Positions 1 to 9,400 of a stretch of 57,934 nt of DNA are shown one piece after another. The stretch covers positions 1-57,934 of the forward strand of contig SCSF01000087.1 in the NCBI GenBank assembly GCA_004298435.1, given 5' to 3'. Both the position numbers and the translations under genes were made by a program. The notes beneath the pieces were generated by a model, which was not told the origin of the DNA, searched no databases, and was given only the letters and a program-made list of their open reading frames with translations. Position 1 is the first letter of the stretch; every line of letters begins with the position of its first letter. This stretch comes from Beijerinckiaceae bacterium (GTDB taxonomy: Bacteria; Pseudomonadota; Alphaproteobacteria; Rhizobiales; Beijerinckiaceae).

Positions 1-335
1 TCGGGAAAGACATGCCCGAGGTGACAGCCGCAGTGCGCACAATGCACTTCCGTCCGGCTTACGCCGTAGCTGCGGTCTTCCATGTTCTCCACAGCGCCAT
101 CCAAAACTGCATTGAAGCTCGGCCAGCCTGTGCCGCTTTCGAATTTTGCACCGGCCGGGAAAAGCGGCTGCCCGCATCCAGCGCAAAAGAAAGTGCCGGC
201 GCGTTTTTCGTGATTGAGGGCGCAACTGTGCGGCGCCTCGGTGCCGTGCCCGCGCATCACCTCATATTGTTCGGGCGTCAGAAGCTTGCGCCATTCCTCC
301 TCGCTGTGAGTGACAGCAAACTGCTTTTCAGCCAT
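1..335 (-). CDS. msrB: Peptide-methionine (R)-S-oxide reductase MsrB (3' end outside window)
   Basis: Translating the minus strand from the ATG at 333-335 gives 111 codons that run off the left edge. Visible are the MsrB zinc-site pairs CAGC and CAHC, the GTGWPSF stretch and HLGHVFP. The enzyme reduces the R-sulfoxide of methionine back to methionine using thioredoxin, and repairs oxidised proteins. The C-terminal part that carries the catalytic cysteine lies beyond the window, so activity cannot be judged. The next gene upstream (HdeD-like) is 17 bp away on the same strand, so the two may be cotranscribed. Identification is firm; only completeness is uncertain. Confidence 0.93.
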   Translation of the reverse strand, partial: MAEKQFAVTHSEEEWRKLLTPEQYEVMRGHGTEAPHSCALNHEKRAGTFFCAGCGQPLFPAGAKFESGTGWPSFNAVLDGAVENMEDRSYGVSRTEVHCAHCGCHLGHVFP

Positions 336-352
336 TCGAGTCCTCCGACTGA

Positions 353-946
353 TCAGAAGGCGGCGTTGGACGAGGGGCGCGCCTCCGTCGCCATAACGAT
401 GAGCGCGACGCCTCCGAACAGGAGATCGATGCCGACGAGCAATCCGAATGCCCAGGCGAGTGTGCCCGGCATGCCGGAAATGATGATGGCGGCGAGTATC
501 AGATCGATGATGCCATTGAACAGCATCCATTCCCATCTGCCCGAGAGTTCGCGCCGATGCACGATGGACAGGATGATCATCAGGCTGCCGTCGATGATGA
601 AGAAGGCGATCAGGATAAACGTCAGGCTTAAAAGACCCGCCAGTGGGTTCCACAGCAGGACTGCGCCTGCGATCAGGGCAGCGATCGCCGAGAGGATCGC
701 CCATCCGAAGCCAGGGGCGTGCTGCGCCCGAAATGTCGCGATAAGGCCAAGGATGCCTGACAGTAGAAGAATCCACCCCAGAAAGACGGTCGCTGCGAGC
801 CCTGCAATCAGGGGAACGACGATGGCCGCGATTCCGAGAAGGACGAGGATGATGCCCTCGATGAGATAGGCTTTCCAGTGGTTGCGAACCGATTTGGTGA
901 AAGCGCCCGCAATTTCAGAACCTGTCGCTGACGGAAATTGAGACAT
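353..946 (-). CDS. HdeD-like (DUF308) multi-pass membrane protein
   Basis: A 197-residue protein made almost wholly of hydrophobic helices. About six membrane segments are visible, the first near residues 30-55 (YLIEGIILVLLGIAAIVVPL), in pairs separated by short loops, as in the HdeD/DUF308 family. A soluble N-terminus of about 25 residues precedes them. HdeD of E. coli is linked to acid resistance at high cell density, but most alphaproteobacterial members have no proven role. The start at 944-946 follows a GGAGG-type site (read on the minus strand). The gene lies just upstream of msrB, which would fit a stress-related pair; that is inference. Confidence 0.85.
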   Translation of the reverse strand: MSQFPSATGSEIAGAFTKSVRNHWKAYLIEGIILVLLGIAAIVVPLIAGLAATVFLGWILLLSGILGLIATFRAQHAPGFGWAILSAIAALIAGAVLLWNPLAGLLSLTFILIAFFIIDGSLMIILSIVHRRELSGRWEWMLFNGIIDLILAAIIISGMPGTLAWAFGLLVGIDLLFGGVALIVMATEARPSSNAAF

Positions 947-1571
947 GATCGTCCTCCTGCATGGGGTGACGGGTCAAAAAATAGACAATTAAAATTAAAC
1001 AGATGCGTTGCGGCACTATAACAAAAAAAGCCGAAGCGGTCGAAGATTAAGAAATAGATGCGCCTGCCGAGCCAAGCCGTTTTTACTAGCCGAAGGCGAA
1101 GCAATGGCGCGCTTGTGTTCCCTGATGATTAATTCGCGACTCGCAGCAATGACGGTGCAAGTGTGTAAGAACAAAGTACACGCCAGCCTTACGCCGCAGC
1201 GACGCGCTTAACATCATCGCGCGCCCATGCCCGGCAGCATTTTCTTGCGACAATTTGAGAGACGGCAACAGGTGGCTGATCAGCCGCCTGCCGCTCCACT
1301 CTGGGCATTTGGCAAGAACCTTCGATCATTTTTCACGCGTCTTCGAAGTCGCTCATTAGGGCGAGATCTCCTGCGGATAACCTTCGATGACGGCAGAGGT
1401 ATTGAGACCTGTCAGGAAATTTTTGTTGACTGACAGGAAAATCCACGTTGACATAGCCCCAACGGCAGCCGGGCATTTATGGCAGCCACCAATGAACCGC
1501 GCATGCCCCCGATTGAACGACAATCGACGAGGCTTTGAACAGGCGGGCGCAATCGTCCAGGGAGGATGCAT
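947..1571. other. Intergenic region with no convincing gene
   Basis: About 625 bp between divergent genes. Short open frames on both strands have arginine- and serine-rich shadow-like composition and no good ribosome sites. One small inverted repeat (CCTGTCAG at 1408-1415 and CTGACAGG at 1430-1437) lies about 135 bp before the cupin gene and could be an operator. Nothing else is recognised. Confidence 0.5.
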
Positions 1572-2024
1572 ATGTCCGATAATCAGGCTCGCGATTTTCA
1601 GGAGCGCCTGCAAGGCCATCTTGAGCCGACGCCGGGCGGCTCAGTGTATCTAAAGCCGCAAGATATGGATTGGCGTCCGTCCCAGTTCGAAGGGGTGGAC
1701 ATCAAGGTCCTGTACGAGAACAAGGAAGCCGGCGAGCTCACCTGTCTGCTTCGATGGGCGCCGGGCACAACTCTGCCGTTTCACAAGCATCCGGAGATCG
1801 AACAGAGCTGGGTTCTTGAAGGATCTTTCTCTGATCACGAAGGAATATGCCGGGCAGGGGAATTCGTCTACCGGCATCCGGGTTCGATGCACGAGACGTA
1901 TAGTGCTGAAGGTTGCACGCTGCTGGCGATCTACCGCAAGCCCAACATCTTCCGTAACAGCGCGGGCTACGATGTTGAGCGTGGCAAGCAGATCAAGACG
2001 GACCACAAGCCATCTACGTTCTGA
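1572..2024 (+). CDS. Cupin-domain protein (ChrR/anti-sigma-like cupin fold)
   Basis: A 150-residue single-domain cupin. The metal-binding cupin motif is visible as TLPFHKHPEIEQSWVLEG followed by a second block (GEFVYRHPGSMHETYSAEG) with conserved His and Glu residues. Proteins of this type include ChrR-like cupins and small dioxygenase-like proteins; no substrate can be assigned. Two in-frame ATGs lie at 1566 and 1572. GGAGG at 1561-1565 abuts the first but is correctly spaced (6 nt) for the second, so 1572 is chosen. The gene stands alone, 230 bp before the MFS transporter. Confidence 0.8.
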   Translation: MSDNQARDFQERLQGHLEPTPGGSVYLKPQDMDWRPSQFEGVDIKVLYENKEAGELTCLLRWAPGTTLPFHKHPEIEQSWVLEGSFSDHEGICRAGEFVYRHPGSMHETYSAEGCTLLAIYRKPNIFRNSAGYDVERGKQIKTDHKPSTF

Positions 2025-2040
2025 GCCCTGAAAGGGGAAT

Positions 2041-2073
2041 GCGGCAGCCATCTTGATAGGAAAGATGTGCCGC
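2041..2073 (+). terminator. Imperfect hairpin after the cupin gene
   Basis: GCGGCA...ATCTT pairs with AAGAT...TGCCGC around a short loop, 17 bp after the cupin stop codon. There is no strong T-run, so it is only a possible terminator. Confidence 0.4.
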
Positions 2074-2256
2074 TAAACAGCCTGTAGCAAGGCTAGCGGA
2101 GGGCGTCCTTCGCACATTAGTTGCAGGCTGGGTTCAAGTTCTGAATTTGGGGAATCGCAATCGAGCAAGACCAATAAAAAGCGAATGCGCCAAAAGGCGT
2201 GCGAGTCCCGGTACGGCGGTTGAAGTCACGCTCTTGGGGAAGGGACGGAGGCGACC

Positions 2257-3633
2257 ATGGTGTCCAGGTCTGAGGTGCAGGGCAACGAAAAAGCTGCTTC
2301 AATGCGCACGATCGCGGCTGCAAGTGCAATCGGGACGACGATTGAGTGGTATGACTTCCTGATCTACGCCACGGCGGCATCGCTGGTTCTTAACAAGCTG
2401 TATTTTCCGGCGGCCGATCCTCTGACTGGCAAATTGCTTTCTATTGGATCTATCGGCGTCGGCTTCTTTGCCAGGCCAATCGGCGCAATCATCTTGAGCC
2501 ATTTTGGCGATCGCGTGGGACGCAAATCGATGCTGGTGTTCACGCTCGTGAGTATGGGCGTGTCTACGATGCTGATTGGTCTGCTCCCGACCTATAAAAC
2601 AATCGGAGTCGCAGCTCCCATCCTCCTGGTGATATTTCGCCTCATTCAGGGCATCGCCGTGGGGGGCGAGTGGGGAGGCGCCGTCCTCATGGCGACTGAG
2701 CATGCGCCGCCAAACAGGCGCGGGTTCTACGGGAGCCTCGTTCAGGTCGGATTTCCATTAGGCATGGCTTTGGGCACCGGCTCGTTTTTCGCACTGGCCT
2801 ATCTGAGCAATGACCAGTTCATGGCATGGGGTTGGCGCGTGCCGTTCCTCGCGAGTGCTGTGCTGGTTGTTGTGGGCACGATCATCCGGCTGCGCATCGA
2901 TGAAACGCCGGATTTCAAGCGCGATGTCCGCGAAGGCAACATCGTGCGGTTCCCCGTGGTGGAAACGCTTCTCAAACAGCCGAGGAATGTGCTCTTGGGT
3001 CTTGGCGTGCGCATTACAGAGATCTCCTGGATCTATGTGCTCACGATTTTCGGGCTCAGTTATGCCGTTACCAATCTCGGGCTCCCGCGCACACTTGTCC
3101 TCGGCGGTATTGCGCTGGGTGCAGCCGTCGAATTGATCACCATCCCGGTCTTCGGCGCACTCTCGGATCGCGTAGGGCGTCGCCTGATTTACAATCTCGG
3201 ATGCTTCGCCGCGATTGCTCTCTCATTTCCAATCTTCTGGGGCATTGAAACGCGAGAGCCTGTGATTGTGGTGCTGGCGTTCGTCGTCGGCATGTCGGTT
3301 GGACATGGCATCATGTATGGCGTGCAGGCCAGCTTCCTGAGTGAGATGTTCCCGTCGAACGTCCGCTACAGCGGTGCGTCACTCGGGTATCAACTTGCTG
3401 CGCCGATCGGGGGAGGAATAGTCCCCGTGCTGGCCGCTGCGCTTATCGGAACGATGCACGGTTCGACATGGCCGGTTTCAGTGATGATGATTGTTATCGC
3501 GCTGATCACCATCGTGGCCGTCTTCGCAGCGAAGGAAACTGCTCCTGTCATTGTCCAGCGATTAGCATCTACAGCGGGCGGAGTTCCGGCCGCTCCGGGG
3601 GCTGTGTCGCCAACAATCACGAAAGTTGTGTAA
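2257..3633 (+). CDS. MHS-family (metabolite:H+ symporter) MFS transporter
   Basis: A 458-residue major facilitator protein with about 12 membrane segments. The N-terminus carries the MHS signature (IGTTIEWYDFLIYATAASLV) and the loop 2-3 motif GDRVGRKSML; a second GALSDRVGRRL motif opens the C-terminal half. The family includes ShiA, ProP, KgtP and citrate or dicarboxylate carriers, so an organic acid, shikimate-like or betaine-like substrate taken up with protons is likely, but not specified by sequence. GGAGG lies 5 nt before the ATG at 2257. The gene is convergent with the XRE-cupin regulator across a shared hairpin, and a regulatory link to that gene is only a guess. Confidence 0.9.
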   Translation: MVSRSEVQGNEKAASMRTIAAASAIGTTIEWYDFLIYATAASLVLNKLYFPAADPLTGKLLSIGSIGVGFFARPIGAIILSHFGDRVGRKSMLVFTLVSMGVSTMLIGLLPTYKTIGVAAPILLVIFRLIQGIAVGGEWGGAVLMATEHAPPNRRGFYGSLVQVGFPLGMALGTGSFFALAYLSNDQFMAWGWRVPFLASAVLVVVGTIIRLRIDETPDFKRDVREGNIVRFPVVETLLKQPRNVLLGLGVRITEISWIYVLTIFGLSYAVTNLGLPRTLVLGGIALGAAVELITIPVFGALSDRVGRRLIYNLGCFAAIALSFPIFWGIETREPVIVVLAFVVGMSVGHGIMYGVQASFLSEMFPSNVRYSGASLGYQLAAPIGGGIVPVLAAALIGTMHGSTWPVSVMMIVIALITIVAVFAAKETAPVIVQRLASTAGGVPAAPGAVSPTITKVV

Positions 3634-3640
3634 ATAAAAA

Positions 3641-3671
3641 AGCCTCGGTTCTGAGCACCAGAATCGAGGCT
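3641..3671 (-). terminator. Rho-independent terminator for the XRE-cupin operon
   Basis: A 13-bp stem (AGCCTCGGTTCTG and CAGAATCGAGGCT, one G-U pair in RNA) with a 5-nt loop. On the minus strand it is followed directly by a T-run (complement of 3633-3640), a classical terminator for the gene ending at 3677. It also lies 8 bp after the MFS stop. The same stem sequence recurs near 17733-17770. Confidence 0.8.
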
Positions 3672-3676
3672 CGCCA

Positions 3677-4306
3677 TCAGAATCTTTCGGGCTTCGGCTG
3701 ATAGATGACGACAAGCGCCTGCGTCTCTCCGATCAGGCTGCGCCCGCGATGCGGCACAGACGAATCGATATAGAGGCTGTCGCCTTCATCAAGAATCCAT
3801 TGCTCGATCTTGCCTTCGCGCTTGGTTTCGAACTCGGCGCGTCCGCGCAGTATCAGGATGAATTCCTCGCCGTCATGTTCGAAGAACGGGTGTGAGTGAA
3901 TCTCCGCCGGGAAGGAAAAGATAAACGGCTCCATGCGCTTATTGCGCTTCCTATGAGCCAGACTCGAATAGTCGTAACCAAAGGCGGTGCCGCCGCGGAC
4001 CGCAGGTTGCCGCTCATGCACGAGGGTCCGGCAAACGGCATCGTCGAGCAATCCATTGTCCTGTTGAAGAAAGTGACCGATGTCACAGGCAAGCGCCTGC
4101 GCGATCTTCGATAACGTGCCCAGAGACGGGACACTCTTGCCATTCTCGATCTTGGAGAGATAGCCCTTGCTCAGCCCCGTTCGCAAGGCGACCTCATCGA
4201 GCGTGTGGCCTCTGGACTTTCGTATGGTGGCGACGTTCTTTCCGATCGGTTCCCGAAGATCGGGAGCCGCGAGATGCGCGGGCGAATCTGCGTGAGCTTC
4301 AGTCAT
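3677..4306 (-). CDS. XRE-family regulator with C-terminal cupin sensor domain
   Basis: 209 residues. An HTH_XRE domain spans about residues 22-80 (LDEVALRTGLSKGYLSKIEN is the helix-turn-helix), followed by a cupin domain near 130-200 (HPFFEHDGEEFILILRGRAE). This layout is that of PuuR/SutR-type regulators, which bind a small ligand in the cupin and repress nearby catabolic or transport genes. Its start codon overlaps the stop of the DJ-1/PfpI gene (ATGA at 4303-4306), so the two are translationally coupled. The convergent MHS transporter is a natural target, but no operator was identified. Confidence 0.9.
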   Translation of the reverse strand: MTEAHADSPAHLAAPDLREPIGKNVATIRKSRGHTLDEVALRTGLSKGYLSKIENGKSVPSLGTLSKIAQALACDIGHFLQQDNGLLDDAVCRTLVHERQPAVRGGTAFGYDYSSLAHRKRNKRMEPFIFSFPAEIHSHPFFEHDGEEFILILRGRAEFETKREGKIEQWILDEGDSLYIDSSVPHRGRSLIGETQALVVIYQPKPERF

Positions 4307-4929
4307 TGTGCATCAGTCACCAGGGGAAGAGCTGCTCGATTGGCTTCCCGCGCCCTTGAATATTCTATGATGCGGGCAGTCTCCGCGGCGGCGGAAGACC
4401 CGAACTCACGTCCGATAATATGCAGCATAGCGTCTATGCACAAAGTCACGCCGCCGCCCGTCGTTATGCTTCCGCAGTCGACGACGCTTGCGGTCGTGAC
4501 GTCTATCTTTGGAAAGCGCTGGCGCATCACGTCAACGGGGGACGCTTCGGGAGCAACAACCTCACGTTTCGTCGTCGCCTTTTTGCCATCAAGAACGCCC
4601 GCCGCGGCCAGGATCATCGCGCCGGTACATACCGACGCCAGTCGACTCTGGTGGCTTCGGGAGCGCAGAAACGCGAGCGTGTCAGGATTGTTCGCCTGCG
4701 CCTCCCATCCTGAGCCACCCGTAACGACCAGCACGTCGCAGGCTGGCGCGTCGGTCAGGCCATAGTCGGCCATGACACGCAAACCATTCGAGAGCCGCAC
4801 CAGGCCCTTCTCGGGAGCGATCGTGCAGATTTCGATTTCAGGCACTACGCGCCGCGCCATTGACAGAACGCCATAAGTCGCCAGATCAATCGGCTCGACA
4901 TCATTATAGATAAAAATCCCGAACCGCAT
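4303..4929 (-). CDS. DJ-1/PfpI family protein
   Basis: 208 residues from the ATG at 4927-4929, which has GGAGG 6 nt upstream; a longer in-frame extension to 4998 lacks such support. The class I amidotransferase-like fold is shown by DVLVVTGGSG and by the nucleophile elbow SVCTGAMILAAAG, whose Cys is the expected reactive residue. Relatives include isonitrile hydratase-type hydrolases and the sensor half of GATase1-AraC regulators, but no AraC helix-turn-helix is present here. First gene of a two-gene operon with the XRE-cupin regulator. Function beyond family is unknown. Confidence 0.87.
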   Translation of the reverse strand: MRFGIFIYNDVEPIDLATYGVLSMARRVVPEIEICTIAPEKGLVRLSNGLRVMADYGLTDAPACDVLVVTGGSGWEAQANNPDTLAFLRSRSHQSRLASVCTGAMILAAAGVLDGKKATTKREVVAPEASPVDVMRQRFPKIDVTTASVVDCGSITTGGGVTLCIDAMLHIIGREFGSSAAAETARIIEYSRAREANRAALPLVTDAQ

Positions 4930-5326
4930 CGACCGCCTCCGTTCGCTATCAGCTCTTACATCGTTCAAGAGCGCTCGGATTATACCAATTTTCGCCAACT
5001 AAAAACCGAGGATATACCTCGCAGCGGCAAATCTGTAGGGAATGGCCGGGACTCAATGGGACTGGCTGATCTCAGGCGTTTGGGCTTCGATAATGATGCC
5101 TTGCAGATGAGACTCATTGGCAAATGGTAATCTGTCAGGGCGGCATAGTTATCTTTCGGGATCCTGGCCAGGCTGTCTATCGGGCACAGAAGCGGATCGC
5201 CTGCTTTCGCGAAGGAATGCCGCCAACTGAGACTGCCTCACACGATCCGAATGGGGCATCAACCCGGCTGTCAGTAACGAAGCTCGATGGCATCGATCAA
5301 TCCGGAAGTTGAAACCGGCAGGTGTT
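4930..5326. other. Intergenic region, possibly with gene debris
   Basis: About 400 bp between the DJ-1 operon (starting leftwards) and the 3' end of the RND adaptor gene. A 62-codon plus-strand frame at 5124-5312 has a fairly protein-like composition (QAVYRAQKRIACFREGMPP) but no recognisable family and no clear ribosome site, so it may be a gene remnant. A short inverted repeat CGAGG-N5-CCTCG sits near 5008-5022. No firm feature. Confidence 0.35.
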
Positions 5327-6472
5327 CTATTTCATCTTTTCGGACACCGGGCGTACTGGCGAGCCAGGGCCGATCTTTTGCAGATTGCCGTCAATGATTT
5401 TGTCACCTTCCGCGACGCCTTTCACGATTGTCACAAAGCCGCCGTCGGTCGGTCCAAGCGACACGAGATGTTGCTCCGCGGTGTCCGTCTTGCTGACCAC
5501 ATAGACGTATTTTCCAAGCTGGCTCGACCCGAGGGCAGTCTGCGGGATCATAAGAGCATTCGGCTCTTCCCCTATATGCAGACGGATGCGGACATATTGC
5601 CCCGGCAGCAGGCTGAAATCGCTGTTGGCGATAAGCGCGCGCGCAGCGATCGTGCCGGTCGACTGATCGACCCGGTTATCGAGGAAGCTCAACGTGCCGC
5701 GGTGGATCCACTTGGTCTGACCGGACAGCAGAATGTCGGCCTGGACTTTTCCACGCGCCAGCGCCGCATCGATCGCGGCGAGATCGGTTTCGCTGGGGTT
5801 GAAAGTGACATAGATGGGATTGAGCTGGACCAGCGTGTTCAGCACAGTATTGGCAGGACTGACCAGGGCGCCGAGCGGCGCCTGGTTGCGCCCAATGCGG
5901 CCGGCAAACGGCGCGCGAATTTCGGTATAGTCGAGATTGATTTCGGCAGTCCGGACCGCCGCTTTGTCCATTGCGAGCGCCGCTGCGGCTTGCTCGCGCG
6001 CGCTTGAGCGCTGGTCGAATGTATCCTTCGCGAGAAAGCCGGTATGTGCGAGCTGGGCGCCGCGCTTCAGGTTGGCGCTCGCATAAGTCAGTGCGGCGGC
6101 ATCGCGATCAACCTGAGCCTTCGCCTGATCGAGCGCAGCCTGATAATCGCGCGGGTCGATCTTGTAGAGAAGATCGCCGGCTTTCACGTCGGATCCTTCG
6201 GGTGCGACCTGCTTCAAGAGATAGCCGGAGACCTTGGCTTGCAGCGTCACGCTCTGAATAGCTTCCGTGCGGGCCGCATAATCGAGATAGATCGGAATGG
6301 TTTTTCTGATGACCGCTGTAACTGGAACCGGCATGGCCGGCCGCGCGACAGCGGCGGTGGCTGCCCCGGACTTGCCGCCCAAAACGCCCGGCATGGTGCG
6401 CGAAATGAGCAGCAGGGCGGCGGCAGCCGCGCCGGCAGCAATGGCGCCGAAAAGAATCTTGCGAATTCGCAT
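5327..6472 (-). CDS. RND efflux periplasmic adaptor (membrane fusion protein)
   Basis: 381 residues with an N-terminal membrane anchor (about residues 7-26) and the standard adaptor order: lipoyl half-motif (LQAKVSGYLLKQVAPEGSDV), long helical hairpin rich in Ala/Gln (about 105-160), second lipoyl half (YTEIRAPFAGRIGRN), beta-barrel, and C-terminal MP domain (GEEPNALMIPQTALG). It joins the inner-membrane pump to an outer-membrane channel. It is encoded 17 bp after the pump gene in the same transcript. No outer-membrane factor gene is nearby, so a channel encoded elsewhere is probably used. Confidence 0.93.
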   Translation of the reverse strand: MRIRKILFGAIAAGAAAAALLLISRTMPGVLGGKSGAATAAVARPAMPVPVTAVIRKTIPIYLDYAARTEAIQSVTLQAKVSGYLLKQVAPEGSDVKAGDLLYKIDPRDYQAALDQAKAQVDRDAAALTYASANLKRGAQLAHTGFLAKDTFDQRSSAREQAAAALAMDKAAVRTAEINLDYTEIRAPFAGRIGRNQAPLGALVSPANTVLNTLVQLNPIYVTFNPSETDLAAIDAALARGKVQADILLSGQTKWIHRGTLSFLDNRVDQSTGTIAARALIANSDFSLLPGQYVRIRLHIGEEPNALMIPQTALGSSQLGKYVYVVSKTDTAEQHLVSLGPTDGGFVTIVKGVAEGDKIIDGNLQKIGPGSPVRPVSEKMK

Positions 6473-6489
6473 CGTCTAATTCTCCAATC

Positions 6490-9400
6490 CTATTCCGCGG
6501 CCTCGGAGCGCGGCTCGAGATCAGACTCGGTGCGCGAGGCGGCATGGGATTCTTCGTGATCGCCGCGTTCGCGCAGGCGCTCGATGACGGCATAGAAGAC
6601 GGGAACGAAAAGCAGCGTGAGAATTGTCGCTGCGAGCATGCCGCCGAAAACCGTCGTGCCGATCGATTGACGGCTGGCGGCGCCCGCGCCCCTCGCGAGC
6701 ATCAGCGGCACGACGCCGAGGATAAAGGCGAAAGCCGTCATCAGGATCGGCCGCAGGCGAAGACGCCCAGCTTCCATCGCCGCCTCGACGATGTTGTATC
6801 CCTCCTCGCGCTGGCGTCGGGCGAATTCGACGATGAGGATGGCGTTCTTCGCGGCAAGCCCGATCAGCATCACAAAGCCGATCTGCGAATAGACATCGAT
6901 CTGCATTTTGCGCAGGAAGAGCGCGCTCAAGGCGCCGAAAAGCGCGAGGGGCACGGCAAGCAGGACCATGAACGGCATGGTCCAGCTCTCATATTGTGCA
7001 GCGAGGATCAGGAAGACGAACACGATCGCGAGGCCGAAGATGAGCGACGCGACCGAGCCGGCTTTCAACTCCTGAAACGTGATGCCGGTCCACTCGAAGC
7101 CGAAATCGCGCGGCAGAACCGACGCAGCCACGCGCTGCATGGCCGCGACTGCCTGACCCGAGCTATAGCCCGGCGCCGGACCGCCATTGATGAGCGCCGA
7201 GGCGTAATTATTGTAATGCGGAACTGTCTCGGGGCCGACGATCGGCACCAGACGGCCAAGCGTGTTGAGCGGCACCATTCCGCCCGAGTTGTTGCGGACA
7301 TACAGACGCGAAAGATCCGCCGCCGACGCGCGGGCGTCTTTGTCTGCCTGCAATGTCACCCGGAACGTGTGACCGAACAGATTGAAGTCGTTCACATAAA
7401 GCGAGCCGAGATAAATTTGCAGCGTGTTGAACACATCAGGCAGGCTTAAACCAAGGAGCTTCGCCTTGGTGCGATCGAGGTCGTAGTTGAATTGCGGTGT
7501 CGACGTGCTGAATGACGAGAAAAGCTGCTGGGCGCTCAGCTCCGGCTGTTTGCGCGCCGCCGCTATCACCGCTTGCGTCACATCATTGAGCGCCTTGCTC
7601 CCGCGGCCGGTGAGATCTTCGACTTCGAACTCGAAGCCGCCCGTTGTGCCGAGTCCCGGAATCGACGGCGGATCGAAGCTCAGCGCGACTGCGCCTGGTA
7701 TGGCGAGAAGCTTGGGGCGCACCGCAGCGACGATGCGCGAGGCGTTCTCGTCGGGCCCGCGCTCGTCCCAGGGTTTGAGAATAGCAAATTCCACCGCCGA
7801 ATTGGACTGCGCCGCGTTGGTCAGGAAGTTCAGTCCGCTGATCGAGCCAACGATGTCGACGCCGGGCGTGGCTTGCAAGATTGCGCGGACCTTCTTTGCG
7901 ACCGCATCTGTGCGCTCCAGCGCGGCGCCGTCGGGAAGCTGAATGACGACAAAGAAATAGCCCTGGTCTTCGACGGGCAGGAAGGTCGACGGAATCCTGG
8001 TCCAGATCATGTAGGTCCCGGCGAGTCCCATCACGAAGACGGCGAGCATGCCCCAGCGCAGCCGGATCAGGGTCCGCACCAGGCGCGCGTAGCTATGCGA
8101 CATCCGCTCGAAGGCCGCATTGAACCAGCGGAACAGGACAAAAGTGGTATGCGGCCGGTGCCGCAGGAAGGCCGCGCTCAAAGCCGGGCTGAGGGTCAGC
8201 GAGTTGAAGGCGGATATGCCGACCGAAATTGCGACCGTCAGGGCGAACTGATTGTAGAGGCGGCCGGCGACGCCCGGTATGAAGGCGACGGGGACGAACA
8301 CCGCCATCAGCACCGCGGTCGTCGCTATGATCGGGCCTGTGACTTCCGACATTGCCTTGCGCGTCGCTTGCAGCGGCGGCAGACCGGCCTCGAGCTGGCG
8401 TTCGACATTCTCGACGACGACAATCGCATCATCCACCACAAGGCCGATCGCCAGCACCATGCCGAGAAGGCTCAGCATGTTGAGCGAGAAGCCGAGGACC
8501 TCCATTACCGCCAGCGTCGCGATGAGCGATACGGGAATGGCAATCGTCGGAATGATTGTCGTGCGCCAACTTTGCAGGAATACGAACACGACCGTCACGA
8601 CAAGCAGCAGGGCTTCGGCGAGGGTGATGACCACATCGCGCATCGACGCCGACACAAACCGCGTTGTGTCGTAGTGCATCGCGTAGGCGATCCCTTTGGG
8701 GAAGCGCTTCGAGAGTTCGTTCATCTTGTCTTTGACGCGCTGTTGCAGCTTGAGCGCGTTCGATCCGGGCAACTGATAGATGCCGAGCACCACCGTAGGA
8801 TCGTCGCCGAAAAAGGCCGATGAGGTGTATTGCAGAGCGCCGAGTTCGATCCGGGCGACATCGCGCAAGCGGACGACCGACCCGGTCTTGGGGTCGGCGC
8901 GCACAACGATGTTGCCGAACTGCTTCGGGTCGCTCAGCCGGCCGACGGCGTTCACCTGCATTTCGAAGGCTGTGCCCTTGGGCGCCGGAGACTGGCCGAT
9001 CTTGCCGGCGGCGACCTGGATATTCTGCTCGGCGATCGCGTTTTTCACGTCGACGGCAGTGATCCCGAGATTGGCGAGTTTGTCGGGGTCGAGCCAGATG
9101 CGCATCGAATAGCGCCGCTCACCGAAGATCTGGACATCGCCGACGCCGGGCAGGCGCTTCAACGGATCGACGATTTGAAGATAGGCGTAATTGCTGAGTG
9201 CAATCGGATCGACTGAATGATCTGGCGAGGTGAGATTGACGATCAGCACGAAGTTCGGATTCTGCTTCTTGATTGTCACTCCGCCCTGGTTAACGATCGC
9301 GGGTAGGGACGATGCTGCCTGCGCGACGCGATTTTGCACGTCGACCGCGGCGATGCTGAGCGGATAGCCCACATTGAAGGTGACCGTGATCGTCGATGAG

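Noticed and set aside
4999-5312. 62-residue plus-strand ORF as a real gene
   Set aside because: No ribosome site, no family and no operon partner; kept only as possible debris in the intergenic note.
5309-6007. Long plus-strand frames antisense to the RND genes (also 6544-7449 and 7573-8823)
   Set aside because: They mirror the codon structure of the RND adaptor and pump on the other strand, are rich in Arg, His and Asp, and have no recognisable domains.
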